Source of the DNA: Coccinella septempunctata
Lineage: Eukaryota > Arthropoda > Insecta > Coleoptera > Coccinellidae
Reading direction: 5' to 3'
DNA length: 64,000 nt
Assembly: GCF_907165205.1 (NCBI RefSeq)
Contig: NC_058196.1
Coordinates: 21,928,501 to 21,992,500 of the forward strand
Under the pieces are notes generated by a model that saw only the letters and a list, made by a program, of their open reading frames with translations, had not been told where the DNA came from and ran no database searches. The position numbers were made by a program, and so were the translations under genes. Below, piece after piece: positions 22,862 through 33,141 of this stretch. How positions within the stretch are numbered: position 1 is the first letter of the stretch; every line of letters begins with the position of its first letter.

Positions 22862-23172
22862 TAAGTGTCGTTAAAAGTTAATGGACGCTTAATTTTATTG
22901 TCAGTTTCACGACTGCGGCTTAACAGAATCTTAAGTAAGGAACCCTTAAGTTTTTATATCTGGTGATATTTCAGTTTTTTATTTTGGTGCAACTTCATTC
23001 TAGTCCAATAAAGCCTTTTCATTGGTTGGCCGGTTGCCGATGATCGTTGTCATTTCATTAACCTAACTTTATTGTCCTGTCAGTCAGTGTCAAGTAAACT
23101 CTTATTATCTAAGAGTGACAACTTTTTGTTGCTGAATTAGCATTATTATTGATAATGAAATGGATTGTCAAA

Positions 23173-23930
23173 TTCCATTCCATTCCATTCCATTGCTGTA
23201 TCCCGTTACCGGGAATAAATCTACAAAAAGAAGAAGAAAAAAAATTAATTGCGAACAGACTTGTAATTTCTTAGGGCTAGTTGCGACTATGTGCCCTCCT
23301 CCTGTGACTAAAGAGACCCAACCGTGACCTTCAAATCCTTCCACACTCAGGGCATGGACAGTCACCAACCAGATCTGGCCGCCGCTGTATCCTTCTCGAG
23401 TCTCCATTATAACTGTGTACCAAAGACCTCCACTGTGACCTGTCTAATGCTAGTTGTTCCCAGTTATAATTGGCATTAACAGATTTTAGGGATTGATGTA
23501 GTGTATCCTTAAACCGCTTGTACTAGCCTCCTGGTTTCCGGGCTCCCTCAGTGAATTCGCCATATAGAGCTATTTTGGGGAGTCTTGTGTCTTGCATCCT
23601 CAGAATGTGGCCGCTCCATCTGAGTCGGGCTCTCGTTACTTGAGTCTCAATTGTTGTACAGCTCGCCCGTTGCAAGACTTCTTCATTCGAAACTTTGTGG
23701 AACCATCTGATGTGCATTATCTGTCTTAGATGACGTTGTTGCGCTTGTTCAAGCTGTTTAATATGTCGCCTGTAGGGCGTCCAGCTTTCGCTTCCGTAAA
23801 GAAGCGTTGGGAGGACCACTGCTTTGTAAACAGCTGTCTTGGTCTTCAGATTGAGGTCGTGATTTTGAAACACTCTGTCCTTAAGCTTCCAGAATGCCCG
23901 TGATGCCGAATTGATACTTGAAAAAGGTAG
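23173..23930 (-). pseudogene. RTE-like retrotransposon 3' fragment, copy 2, with TGGAA tail
   Basis: The minus-strand product from FQNHDLNLKTKTAVYKAV through LLYGSESWTPYRRHIKQL to LPKIALYGE matches the C-terminal part of copy 1 (20340-21300). It keeps the segment that copy 1 has lost. It is followed by about 350 bp of 3' sequence and ends in four TGGAA-type pentamers (plus strand ATTCC runs, 23172-23194), a microsatellite-like tail of the sort seen on RTE-type elements. 5'-truncated at about 23930. Confidence 0.8.
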
Positions 23931-24291
23931 TTGACGTTATTAGAAAAAACCACAGCAGTTCTGCAGCCAGTTTATGAGTTCAACAAATTATTTTAGGTTA
24001 GAATCCCGCCCTTAAATACCTAAGTGGTCATTACAGGAGCGTTTAAATTTAAGGCTAGCTTTAGCCATTTAAATGTCACTTAACAGTTGGTGCAACGTAA
24101 TTTAAGTTAAGGGTTCATTTTAAGGGACACTTAACACTAAGTGCGTTTGGTGCAAACGGGCCTAAATGGTAACATCTCATTTTTTTGAGTGAAGATATCT
24201 TGCCCGAAGAGGTAACGATAGATAATAGTAGAGTGATAGTGAGATGAACATTTTGAGTACAGCAATTCTTTTTTTAGGATCCGAAAATTGG

Positions 24292-24553
24292 CTTATGTCT
24301 CCCTAACCCATGGGAGAGTTGAACAGGGAGCGAGAGAGACTTGACCATAAGTTTGTGCATGGGGAAAAACATCGAGAGAAAACAGTTTCCAATGAAGAAC
24401 GATAGTCCATGTCAAAGTTTTGATCATCAGATGTATCAGCGTATGAAATACATATGACCTGTGCCGATTATGTCGCAATCTATTTAAGATTGAAATGAAA
24501 TATTTGAGGTGGTTCAAGTCTCCTACCTGAGCAAGTCTCCCGGACTCCCCCTA
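24292..24553. repeat. Dispersed repeat, intact copy
   Basis: About 260 bp starting TATGTCTCCCTAACCCATGG and ending GAGCAAGTCTCCCGGACTCC. It is matched by sequence at 32436-32580 and 33030-33141, with shared landmarks ATCAGATGTATCAGCGTATG and GAGGTGGTTCAAGTCTCCTA. Probably an unclassified non-coding mobile element. Confidence 0.6.
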
Positions 24554-24559
24554 CAGGAC

Positions 24560-26640
24560 GTTTATAGGATCATCAAGATGGACAACTCAAGATCGAACTT
24601 TATTGAAAAAAATCCACCTCAATCTTTTATGTAAATTTTCCCTTCGGGTCGTCGTTTTTTATCGAAAGCTCGGTTTATTTTTGTTTCAATTTCAATTCAT
24701 TTAATCGCAATTCCACAAAGATAGGTTATGATTTCGGTAGAAAATCTACCGTAAAATACCTAGATCTGGCAACCTCGCCGATCGCCCCATAAACCGTCCC
24801 CCGCGTCAAAACGTCGGCGCCTCAAACGCAAAAAATTGCTTTCGTCTTCTAACGGGTACTTTCTCCCCGAACCGTCGTTAAATTCAAATGCTATTACGCC
24901 AAGATCTGAGGCGGCGGCGTTACGTAAAGCCGTTCGTCGACGCGTCCTAGATTCCGAGAAATCGTATCGCTACGAAAGAGAGAGAAGAGACTTGAAGAAT
25001 CGAACCTAGTCGGTCCGCTCGCTGTATCTATCCCATCTAGGAATTTGCGGCAGCTGCGCCCGCGCGGTCATCAATTATAAACCGTTTCTCTCGGCCGCTG
25101 GCGGCGTTCCCTGTCAAAAGTCGAGGAATTGATAGGTTTGTTCTTCGTAGCCTTCGAGTGGAGTTAAATTAGGCGGAATTTGTACTGATAAGGGTGACGG
25201 AGGCTGCGTGATTTATGACCAGAGCATAATACGGCGCCTCAAACTATTCAAATTCTATGGTCCCAGCAGATATAATAAAATAATAAAAAACAAGAAACTC
25301 CGACGAAGAATAAATCACGAATCGTTAAAAATGACGAATGCTTCCGATCGACCTTCCGTTACATCACGATTCGTCAAAACCGGATCACCGTATCGCGAAT
25401 TATGACGGATCGTTATTTTCAATTTCAAACTTCTTCATAAATGAATTCCTTACACATCTCAACCACGGTTGATAATGAAGAATAAATATTATCAACACAG
25501 TTCACTGATCACGCATCATCAAAGCAATGTGTTGATATCAAAATCAAATGTTTTCGATTTGGTCTAGCTTCTAGCTAGACGTTACAAAGCTTCCTCTCGA
25601 AAGATTTGGCAACACCGGTTAAGACCCAAACCTGCCAGTCCTCCGATATAGACAACGATTGCTTTTAGGGGATGCTACCCCTCCTTTAACTCCTGTTACC
25701 AGCTGTTTCGCCGAAAATCGACATCTCCAATTATATCGGAAGGTTGGTTTACCTGCTTTGTAAAGTTGCAGGATCCCTCGTTTATTTTTCAATAGGTCAT
25801 CTCGCATAATACACAATTTCCAAGAAAGCATACGATAGATTTTACATTGAATTGATCCACCATATTTTGTTGACTATTATAATTCCTCAGAAACCCAAAT
25901 TTTTCCCAGCTCTTTGTAACGATCAACCGATTTTGAGTGTTTTAAATGGGCATATTCTGTGGCTCGTAACAAAACCTACAACAGAAAGAGAGGCACGAAG
26001 ATGGAGACAAAAACCCTTGACGAAATGTTAAAAATTAAGTACCGTTCAAACGCCTTCTGTTAGATCACGATTGGCTAAAACCGTACGGTAGCGTAAATCA
26101 ATTTCCCTAAATTTTCCACAAAAAAATTCAGATGAACCAACGATAAAACAAATCGTCAAAAAAGAATCTGCTGGTACGTTATTGATCACGATTCGTCAAA
26201 ACCTGATTAGAGCATCATACGTCATAAATCGTTTTCTCTCGGTATCGTGATTTATGACGAATCGTTATTTTCAATTCAAGTGACAAAAACTTCTTCACAG
26301 GTGATTTCCGCAAGCACTGTTTTTAGGGGTGATAGGACTTCATAGTACCTTTGATTAATGAATGTAGGCCTTATTATACCTCTCATTAATCCAAGTAAAC
26401 TTGACTAACACCTGAAGTATGGGTAAACCTGAAGTAAAATCACAGAATTTTTTTTAAGTATACTTCAATCAACGATATAATAATGAAGATTGGAGTTACC
26501 AGGAATAGTTTTGTTGAAATCGTTATTTTGTTAATATTGACATATGATGTTGGCTCAATGCAACGTTTCAGCAGTTTAACTCTTCAATTATATTCCAAAA
26601 CGAGGCAGAATACTTTCTGGATCAAAGGAGCCTGTACTAA
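24560..26640. other. Gene-poor, with a CpG-richer island at 24760-25100 and dispersed repeats
   Basis: The island at about 24760-25100 has many CG dinucleotides but no identified exon. The segments 25200-25420 and 26030-26290 are related to each other and share TCACGATTCGTCAAAACC and TTATGACG-ATCGTTATTTTCAATT blocks. A third piece lies at 31520-31590. The rest is unremarkable. Confidence 0.4.
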
Positions 26641-27120
26641 GCCTAAGCGAGCTTACATATGAAACTTATAAAAAATTGTGTCAAAAAATCTTTAATTCAG
26701 TTTGGGTTCTTGTATGGTATAAGGTACTCCCTAAGTTCTCGTTTGAAGTTTTTATGTGATCTTAGTCTTTGTAGCCTGTTTGGCAGACTGTTGAAGAAAT
26801 TACTGCATCTGTAGTGTGTTCCTTTTTCTGTTAGTGTCTATAAAATGAACTTTGGATTTTTGCAGTTTGGAACTCGCTGGTATTCTGTGAAAAAAATATC
26901 AATCATAGATGTATAAAGCGTATATTGTGACGATTTTGTTTCTCTTGAAGCCTCCTCTGCAACTTTATAGTTTTCATTCTTGCAATGCAACTTATTGCTT
27001 GTTTCTGTACAACACAAATTTGCTGTATATCTGAGAAGTATCCCTAAAACGCAATACAGTATTTTGCTATGGATTCAAAGCAGGTATAGTAGAAGGTTAT
27101 TATTGTTGATTCATTTCATA
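26640..27120 (-). pseudogene. Decayed non-LTR reverse transcriptase C-terminal fragment (tentative)
   Basis: With stops ignored, the minus strand reads YTCFESIAKYCIAF, then IQQICVVQKQAISCIARMK, and further on segments resembling the C-terminal region that follows the RT thumb in Jockey/CR1-type elements (a YGIxxWG-like block, then a VQKxAIR-like block). Many stops and shifts. Assigned on this motif order only. Confidence 0.4.
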
Positions 27121-28697
27121 GTAGAAAGTCATCTCCGACAAAACCCTACAATAGGATGACAGGCACACCAAAATCCAAAGGTCCGGAATACCTTTAGAGG
27201 CCACGTATAATCACCATCGCGCTCCATTTTATACATCGGACGCCCTTCACAAATAACGGCATAGGCCCGTTTTCGTCTTTACGAACCAGTTTAGGCGGAT
27301 CCCCATCGGCTGGCTTCCTTTCGCCGTATAACGCGTGCACAGCGAGCGCACGAGAGGAGAATCAGGTCGAAAATTGTTTCGCTTTCTGCGAATTTACCGG
27401 TGAGAGACCCTCGCGACTACGAAACAATGATCGTTTGTTATCGAATAACGGGACGGTTTTCTTCGGGCTAGACAGTTTCCCATGTTTCTTCCGTTCTGCC
27501 AAAAATGTGGTCATTAGAACTATTAGCAGTCTGTTACGACGAAAAAACTCATCTATAGATCGGTGTTTTCTGGTTTCGGCAAACTGAGGTTAAGCACAAG
27601 CTATATAGATGGCAATTTACGAGCTTTCAAGCTCTTATTTGGTACAAGGATTGGGGATCTATCGATTTTGGTAGAAATAGGAAAAACTGTTCTCGAGTTA
27701 TGCCAATTTTTCTGAAAAATTGTTGTGGAAACGTTTCAGGTCGCTATTTTAAATCTACCGATGTGAAATTCCGCACGTACTCGTCTAAACTGTGACGAAG
27801 TCTACTGGTTGGAGTCATAATCGATTCGGCAGTTTCCGGGTAGCCTTTCAGGAATTTTTTATCGTATGAGAAGTTTCGAACAGATCCCATTTTGTAAGTA
27901 GCGTAGTTCTTATATATCACAAGGTTACAAGATTAATAATATCCAATTTCATGTCATAATCTGAACCTACATAAAATTTTGATTTCGAAATAGGTTTGGT
28001 ATTTCTATACCCCCCAATTGTTATATTTTATCTGCCCTTTTGACGGGTAACATTTTTTCCGACCAATTTCGGTTTAAACTAATTACGATTTCTTGAAAAC
28101 CATTTCGTTAGGAATATGTTTTTTATTTAATTTCAGAAGAGTTTTTGAGTCTTCTGCAGTTTTTCGGATCACTCTACAGTCAGTCGGTCCATAAGACCGA
28201 CTGTCGATAACTCAATTTTTCAAGGGGCATGCATTGAACTTTCTTCGTTGGAAATATTTTAGGCTTGAAATGAATTTCAAGAACTGTTTATTTTAGGCGT
28301 ACAATGTTCAGATAAAAATGAAGACTACCCACTAGGACTAGGGTATACAACAGACAATAAAATTCGGGGCATGCCATTTGAAAAAATGAACTAATTGATA
28401 TTTTATATAAAGGTCGTTTTCGAAAAATCGCAGTGCCTTTCGGACCACACGTAAAGTGATCCAAAAAACTGAAGCAAACATTTCGAGAATTCAATAAAAA
28501 AAGCATCCTCCGGTTGGGATGTGTAACAATGCACTCTACTGCTGAGGGACAATAATCCCGAAACCGGTCTACAGTTTGTTTCGGCCTATCTGGGAATTCC
28601 TGCGCTGATTCATGACTAGCTCGCATTAATGGAACGAGCATTACTGGAACCAGCTCTTCTTAAATGGCACCCGAAATTCCGGTAAATTTTTTTAATG
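27121..28697. other. Gene-poor stretch, nothing supported
   Basis: Moderately CG-rich around 27180-27480, AT-rich elsewhere. The minus-strand open frame at 28288-28641 has no recognisable family features. Confidence 0.3.
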
Positions 28698-28700
28698 TAA

Positions 28701-28848
28701 TGGCAAGTTTATGCAGAGTTACAGAGAACTAATACCTCAGAAAGGGACCAACCTAATTTGTAGATGATGTGCACGCGTTTGCCATCTGTCCACGCGATTG
28801 GTCCTCTTCTTAGGTAAGAGTTCTCAGTAACTCTGCATAAACTCACCA
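28701..28848. mobile_element. 148-bp MITE with 3-bp TAA target duplication
   Basis: The left arm TGGCAAGTTTATGCAGAGTT pairs with the right arm AACTCTGCATAAACTCACCA. Pairing extends about 50 bp inward (GGGACCA with TGGTCCTC). TAA flanks both sides (28698-28700 and 28849-28851), consistent with a PIF/Harbinger-type MITE. Confidence 0.75.
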
Positions 28849-28859
28849 TAAGGGGGCGC

Positions 28860-29430
28860 ATAATAAGCGCCTTCAAGCTAGGTACGAGCTAGTGCTTGTC
28901 CTCCGCTCCACTCGAAGGACCTAATTAGAGACCGTTCCATCAAACAAACTTGAGAAAATAAGGCAGAAGACGAAGCAGAACGACGAAGAAACAACGACCG
29001 TAGAGGAATGACTACGTCGGCGTAACTTTCGCGATCGTCGATTACGTAAAACGAAAAATCCATCGAAATGTGGGACGCGATAGCGTCATAGTTGCACGCG
29101 CTCCAGTGATCGTCCGCAAGGTCACGCGGGTCTACCCTACGAGGATGACGTAATGACCTCCTTTCGCGGATTCACATGCATTTCTCGTAAATGGCCATTA
29201 CATTCCGGCTACGGCCGGCGACAGTTACGACGCCGTTCTCGGCCGTCCGACTCTCATTTTGGGCGGCTTTACGACTTTTTGATTGCAGAGTCCGATAGCA
29301 TGCCGGCATATTTGCATTGAGATTAATTTCATGAATACCACAAACAGTACTCATAGCTTTACGAGTGGAATCGAGAAAATATAGCAAAGAAGGCGCGCCA
29401 ATTCGTCGAAAGGTTATGACGTAATTGGAA
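28860..29430. other. CpG-richer island, no identified gene
   Basis: Rich in CG with several short open frames on both strands and no recognisable product. It precedes the small plus-strand open frame at 29528, for which it could act as a promoter region (inference). Confidence 0.3.
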
Positions 29431-29527
29431 GCTTATGTCAACTGTCAATGTCATTTGTCAATGTCAATTTCAATTGACAGAACTGATATCGTTAACTCAG
29501 CACTTCAGCAGAGGCGTAATATGGACA

Positions 29528-29659
29528 ATGGGTGAAGTTAGAAAGAAGGAGTTTAAATACTTTCAACTTTTTTGTGAAAACGTTGTTAGTCCGATGAAAA
29601 AGTCGCAGGAAATGCTGCAGTTACTTTCACAAGTTAGAACACTTAGTGGAGAAGAATAA
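29528..29659 (+). CDS. Possible small protein of 43 residues, function unknown
   Basis: The open frame starts ATGGGTGAAG and encodes a hydrophilic, probably helical peptide beginning MGEVRKKEFKYFQLF and ending SQVRTLSGEE. The stop overlaps an AATAAA hexamer (GAATAAAATT, about 29656-29661). The upstream DNA has repeated TGTCAATGTCA. The frame is open back to 29435, so it could instead be the end of a longer exon. Amphipathic spacing of Phe and Leu suggests a helix. No family recognised; it may be chance. Confidence 0.25.
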   Translation: MGEVRKKEFKYFQLFCENVVSPMKKSQEMLQLLSQVRTLSGEE

Positions 29660-30760
29660 AATTATTTCGATTTATTGTAGGCACTACCTAATTTTAAACA
29701 AGCTAAACCAATGCCGGCTGTATGTCATTATGCGCGCTCAATATCATTGATCTCCTATTGCGCCTCCTTTACATCTTCTTGCTGTGTGTGATTGGTGCTA
29801 ACCTCACTTTTGTCAAAACAACGTTAACCTGTATTTGTAAGAAACGTCAGGCTGGGGTTTATCCTTTCTGTGATCCTGTTCTTGTGTAGATTTGAATTCT
29901 TTATACGTCAAACATATCAATTTTCCCTGGTTTTTTGTGTTTTCCGGTTTGGCTCCGAGCCTCAAAGTGTTATTTGTGCCTGGTCTGATTATTCAACTTT
30001 AGATCGGTTTCTTTTGTGGCCAGCGCAGGGGTTTGGTCAGACAGAACACTTCAAAGCAACTAGCTTAGCACTCTTACTTTGTCTCTCGGTGCATGAAATT
30101 ATTGGTTAGTCCTCGACTTGTACATATATTGTAACAGTGTATTCTTGAGGTCAAAAGAAACTTTTCAACTTTACCGATTTTTCCCATTCGGCCTTGATGG
30201 AAAAATATGATCATTTTAAGTTTTTATAATGAGCTATGCCGCCCCTGGAAAACTGGCACTCAATTCAAGCATTAAATACAACATTTTAACCTTGGAGATA
30301 AGCTACTTTCGTAGGAAAAAAAACTCACTTTCCCCATGCCATTTGGTGAACGAAGTAGTATTTGTAATACAATAAATGAGTTACCACAATTTCATATTCT
30401 TCTCTTAATTTCTATTTCATTTTCTATAATTATAACGAATTCACTCAGTATAAGCTCTGATAATTCATTTTTAGTATGTAAACATATACAATCCTTGTTC
30501 ATTTCATTTCGTACAAGAGTTACCAGATTCAAAAATAACCCAACCCTTAATTTTCATAAATAAATGATATTTTCTCTGAACGTTCAAATATAACAACTCG
30601 TTTGGTATTTCTATGATAACAAGCTAAATCTAAGACACTACACATCTGTCGAATTGAAAAAAAAATGGTGAAGGGTAAAGGGTAAGTATACAGAGAATCC
30701 TCTGTAGAATATATATGACCCAGTCAAAGACTCAGCCTGTATATTTGAAGGTCCAATAAA
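29660..30760. other. Gene-poor, with degraded MITE-related segments
   Basis: TCTTGAGGTCAAAAGAAAC near 30145-30165 matches the termini of the element at 60189-60749, and CAGTCAAAGACTCAGCCTG lies near 30721, so a degraded relative may be present. AATACAATAAATGAGTTACC near 30366 recurs near 44298. No gene seen. Confidence 0.4.
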
Positions 30761-30761
30761 T

Positions 30762-31504
30762 TCTAATGCTGGATCCAGACACAGGCACCGCAACGAACCG
30801 CACTCTAGTTATACAGGATGTATTTGAAGGTGAGGCTTTTTTTTCAAGAGAAGGTAGAACTGGTCAAAATGGAGCGTTTCACCAAAAATCACCTATACAA
30901 AACTTTCGAAATGAAAAAGTTGAAAAAAATGGAAAACTTCAAAATCCCACCAATAAAATTCGTCTAAATTATTCACGAATTTTTTCACAGAGCTCATCAC
31001 AATCTTCTTGTTCGAACATTCCAACAATCGTCATAAAAATTGGATGAAATGGGGAAACATCATAGCACTTTTTCAACATAACTAACATAAGAACTTTCAA
31101 GAAACTGCCTCGATTTTCTACATTTTTTTTACCCTAAATTACACGAGACAATAATTATGATTCTCGTAAAAGTGACCTGATGCATCTAATCCGATGAACT
31201 TGGTACTGAGCCATTCATTGTCCAGCCATATGTTTATGTTTCGTTTCGTTTTTGCGATGCCGGAGTCACCTTCCACAGTCTAGTACTTGGAATTCGATGA
31301 AATTATGTCGAACTTCTAGGGGTTGTATCTCAGCCATCTTGGATATTTTATATAGACAATTTTTGGTTAAACAACTTATTTTGATGAATTCTAGTTCTGT
31401 CAAAAACAGCCTCACCTTTGAAAACATCCGGTATAATGTATGGTCTGTCGCTTTTATTAATGGCAGTTGTCAGTGCGGTGCCTTTATCTGTATCCGGCAT
31501 TAGA
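30762..31504. mobile_element. About 740-bp non-autonomous element with imperfect inverted ends
   Basis: TCTAATGCTGGATCCAGACA on the left and its diverged inverted copy (CTGTATCCGGCATTAGA) on the right define the ends. The similarity continues inward through GGCACCGCA and GAAGGTGAGGCT. The centre has no transposase. Arms differ at many positions, so it is old. Confidence 0.55.
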
Positions 31505-32435
31505 TTGCTGCCAATCGAAATGCCGTTGACGATTCGTCAAAAATCACGATACGGTATCATAACTGCAAATATCAAAGCGAAATGACGAATCCGTTAATCG
31601 GACTCCCATCTAGAAATCAGCGAAGCGCAGAAAATCAAAGCATCGGTCGTAACCAACGAGAAAAATTCGGCGTGCCATGAACCATTTGAGGACCCCTCCC
31701 GCCGCGATCTTTCCTGGAGAAAGTTCGCCGAATACGCCTCCGGACTGCCAAGAACTATCGGAGATCGGGCCGTATTATTCAACTTTCGAAGTGAAACGGG
31801 GATATTCAGAAGATATGCATAACGGAAACAGAAATATCGACGCGGTGTTATGCCAAGGAGTGGGCAATTCCTGAATACAATGATAAAATATTGTTAGAAC
31901 GGTTATCTATGACGACCTTCAGGTAGGAAGGTGCCGTTTAAATAGTTCGTTCGGCTAGGCGAGCCTATTTTTAACGTGCCTATACAGGGCGATTCACCGT
32001 GATGGCCTATTAGACGTTTACAGAGAACTAATCATAATTTTGTGCTGAAAATTTGCGTATTGACAATATGCAATGAACTTTCCCCTCAAAATATTTTCAG
32101 ATCTCTGCAACTTCCCATTATACCGGAAACAGGGTACTATTTTCTCTTTTTAAATGGCACACCTAGTATATCTGCGTTGTTGAATAGATGGTTTGATGGA
32201 AATTCAAACAGTTGGTAAATTTTATCTTGAGTAAACACTCAACGGTTTATAGGTTATTGGGGCTCTTACGAGAAACATGATAAAAACGGGAGATTACACA
32301 AAGAATACTTTTTCTAGTGAGGTTTTTTCAATTACCTTTACCATTTTTAGTTTTTCCATTATGTAGTATTATAAGACTGTTTGCTGGACTGAAAATGCAC
32401 AGGGTTTTTGGAAGGAGATCACCAAGTTGGACGAA
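31505..32435. other. Gene-poor stretch, nothing supported
   Basis: A short piece of the TCACGATTCGTC-related repeat is present near 31520-31590. The open frame at 31677-31874 is not recognisable. No other structure seen. Confidence 0.3.
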
Positions 32436-33141
32436 TGTCTCCCTAACTCATGGAAGAGTTTAAGAGGGGGAGAGAGAGACTTGACCACAAGTTTGTTTAT
32501 CAGGAGAAACAATTCTAATGACCACCGATTGTCTATGTCAAGGTTTTCATCATCAGATGTATCAGCGTATGAAATAGGTACATATTTTCTATTTCAGAGT
32601 CACTCTCACTTATTTCTGAGATGTTTTTCACCTTTTTGAACCTTTGGATATTTTTTTATATTCATTTCTATTATTCAATTTTCTTTTTTTGAAGCAAACT
32701 TCTATCTAAGCTCAGTGCGGGAAACTTGGACTACGGATTATGTCTCCCGACCATAGCATCAAGTCTCTCGCACTCCCTTTTAGTCTATTCAACAGATATT
32801 TTTTGAAACTTTTACAACGTTTATTAGAATGGCTCATCGTTTTAAAACAATATTAATCGATATAAAGCACTAAAACTGAATAACACCACGCACTTATTAA
32901 ACTTTTCAGAAACTGAAACAAACAAAAATTATTAATTTCTTACATATTAACAACAAAATCACGTTCCACCCCCTCACTCCCGAACTGTTCTGATGGCGGC
33001 CAAAATGGAGCCGCCACTAGTTGTGCCTTGTTACGATTATGTCGCTAGCTATTTACGATACCAGTAGCGCGAAATTTGAATTGAAATGTTTGAGGTGGTT
33101 CAAGTCTCCTACCAGAGCAAGTCTCCCGGACTCCCCCTAAG
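32436..33141. repeat. Dispersed repeat, copy split by an insertion of about 450 bp
   Basis: The left part (32436-32580) and right part (33030-33141) match the copy at 24292-24553 in order. The material between them, about 32580-33030, is absent from the first copy and is probably a later insertion. That insert contains its own GGATTATGTCTCCCGACCAT segment, which may be a further rearranged piece. Confidence 0.5.

Larger units (their letters stand above)
22646..24162. mobile_element. PIF/Harbinger-like non-autonomous element with nested insertions
   Basis: Ends GGCCCGTTTG and CAAACGGGCC are exact inverted copies. The 3-bp TAA is found on both outer sides (22643-22645 and 24163-24165), the type of target used by PIF/Harbinger elements. 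The 1517 bp between contain a smaller MITE (22689-22861) and an RTE-like fragment (about 23173-23930), both apparently inserted later. No transposase was recognised. Confidence 0.6.
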
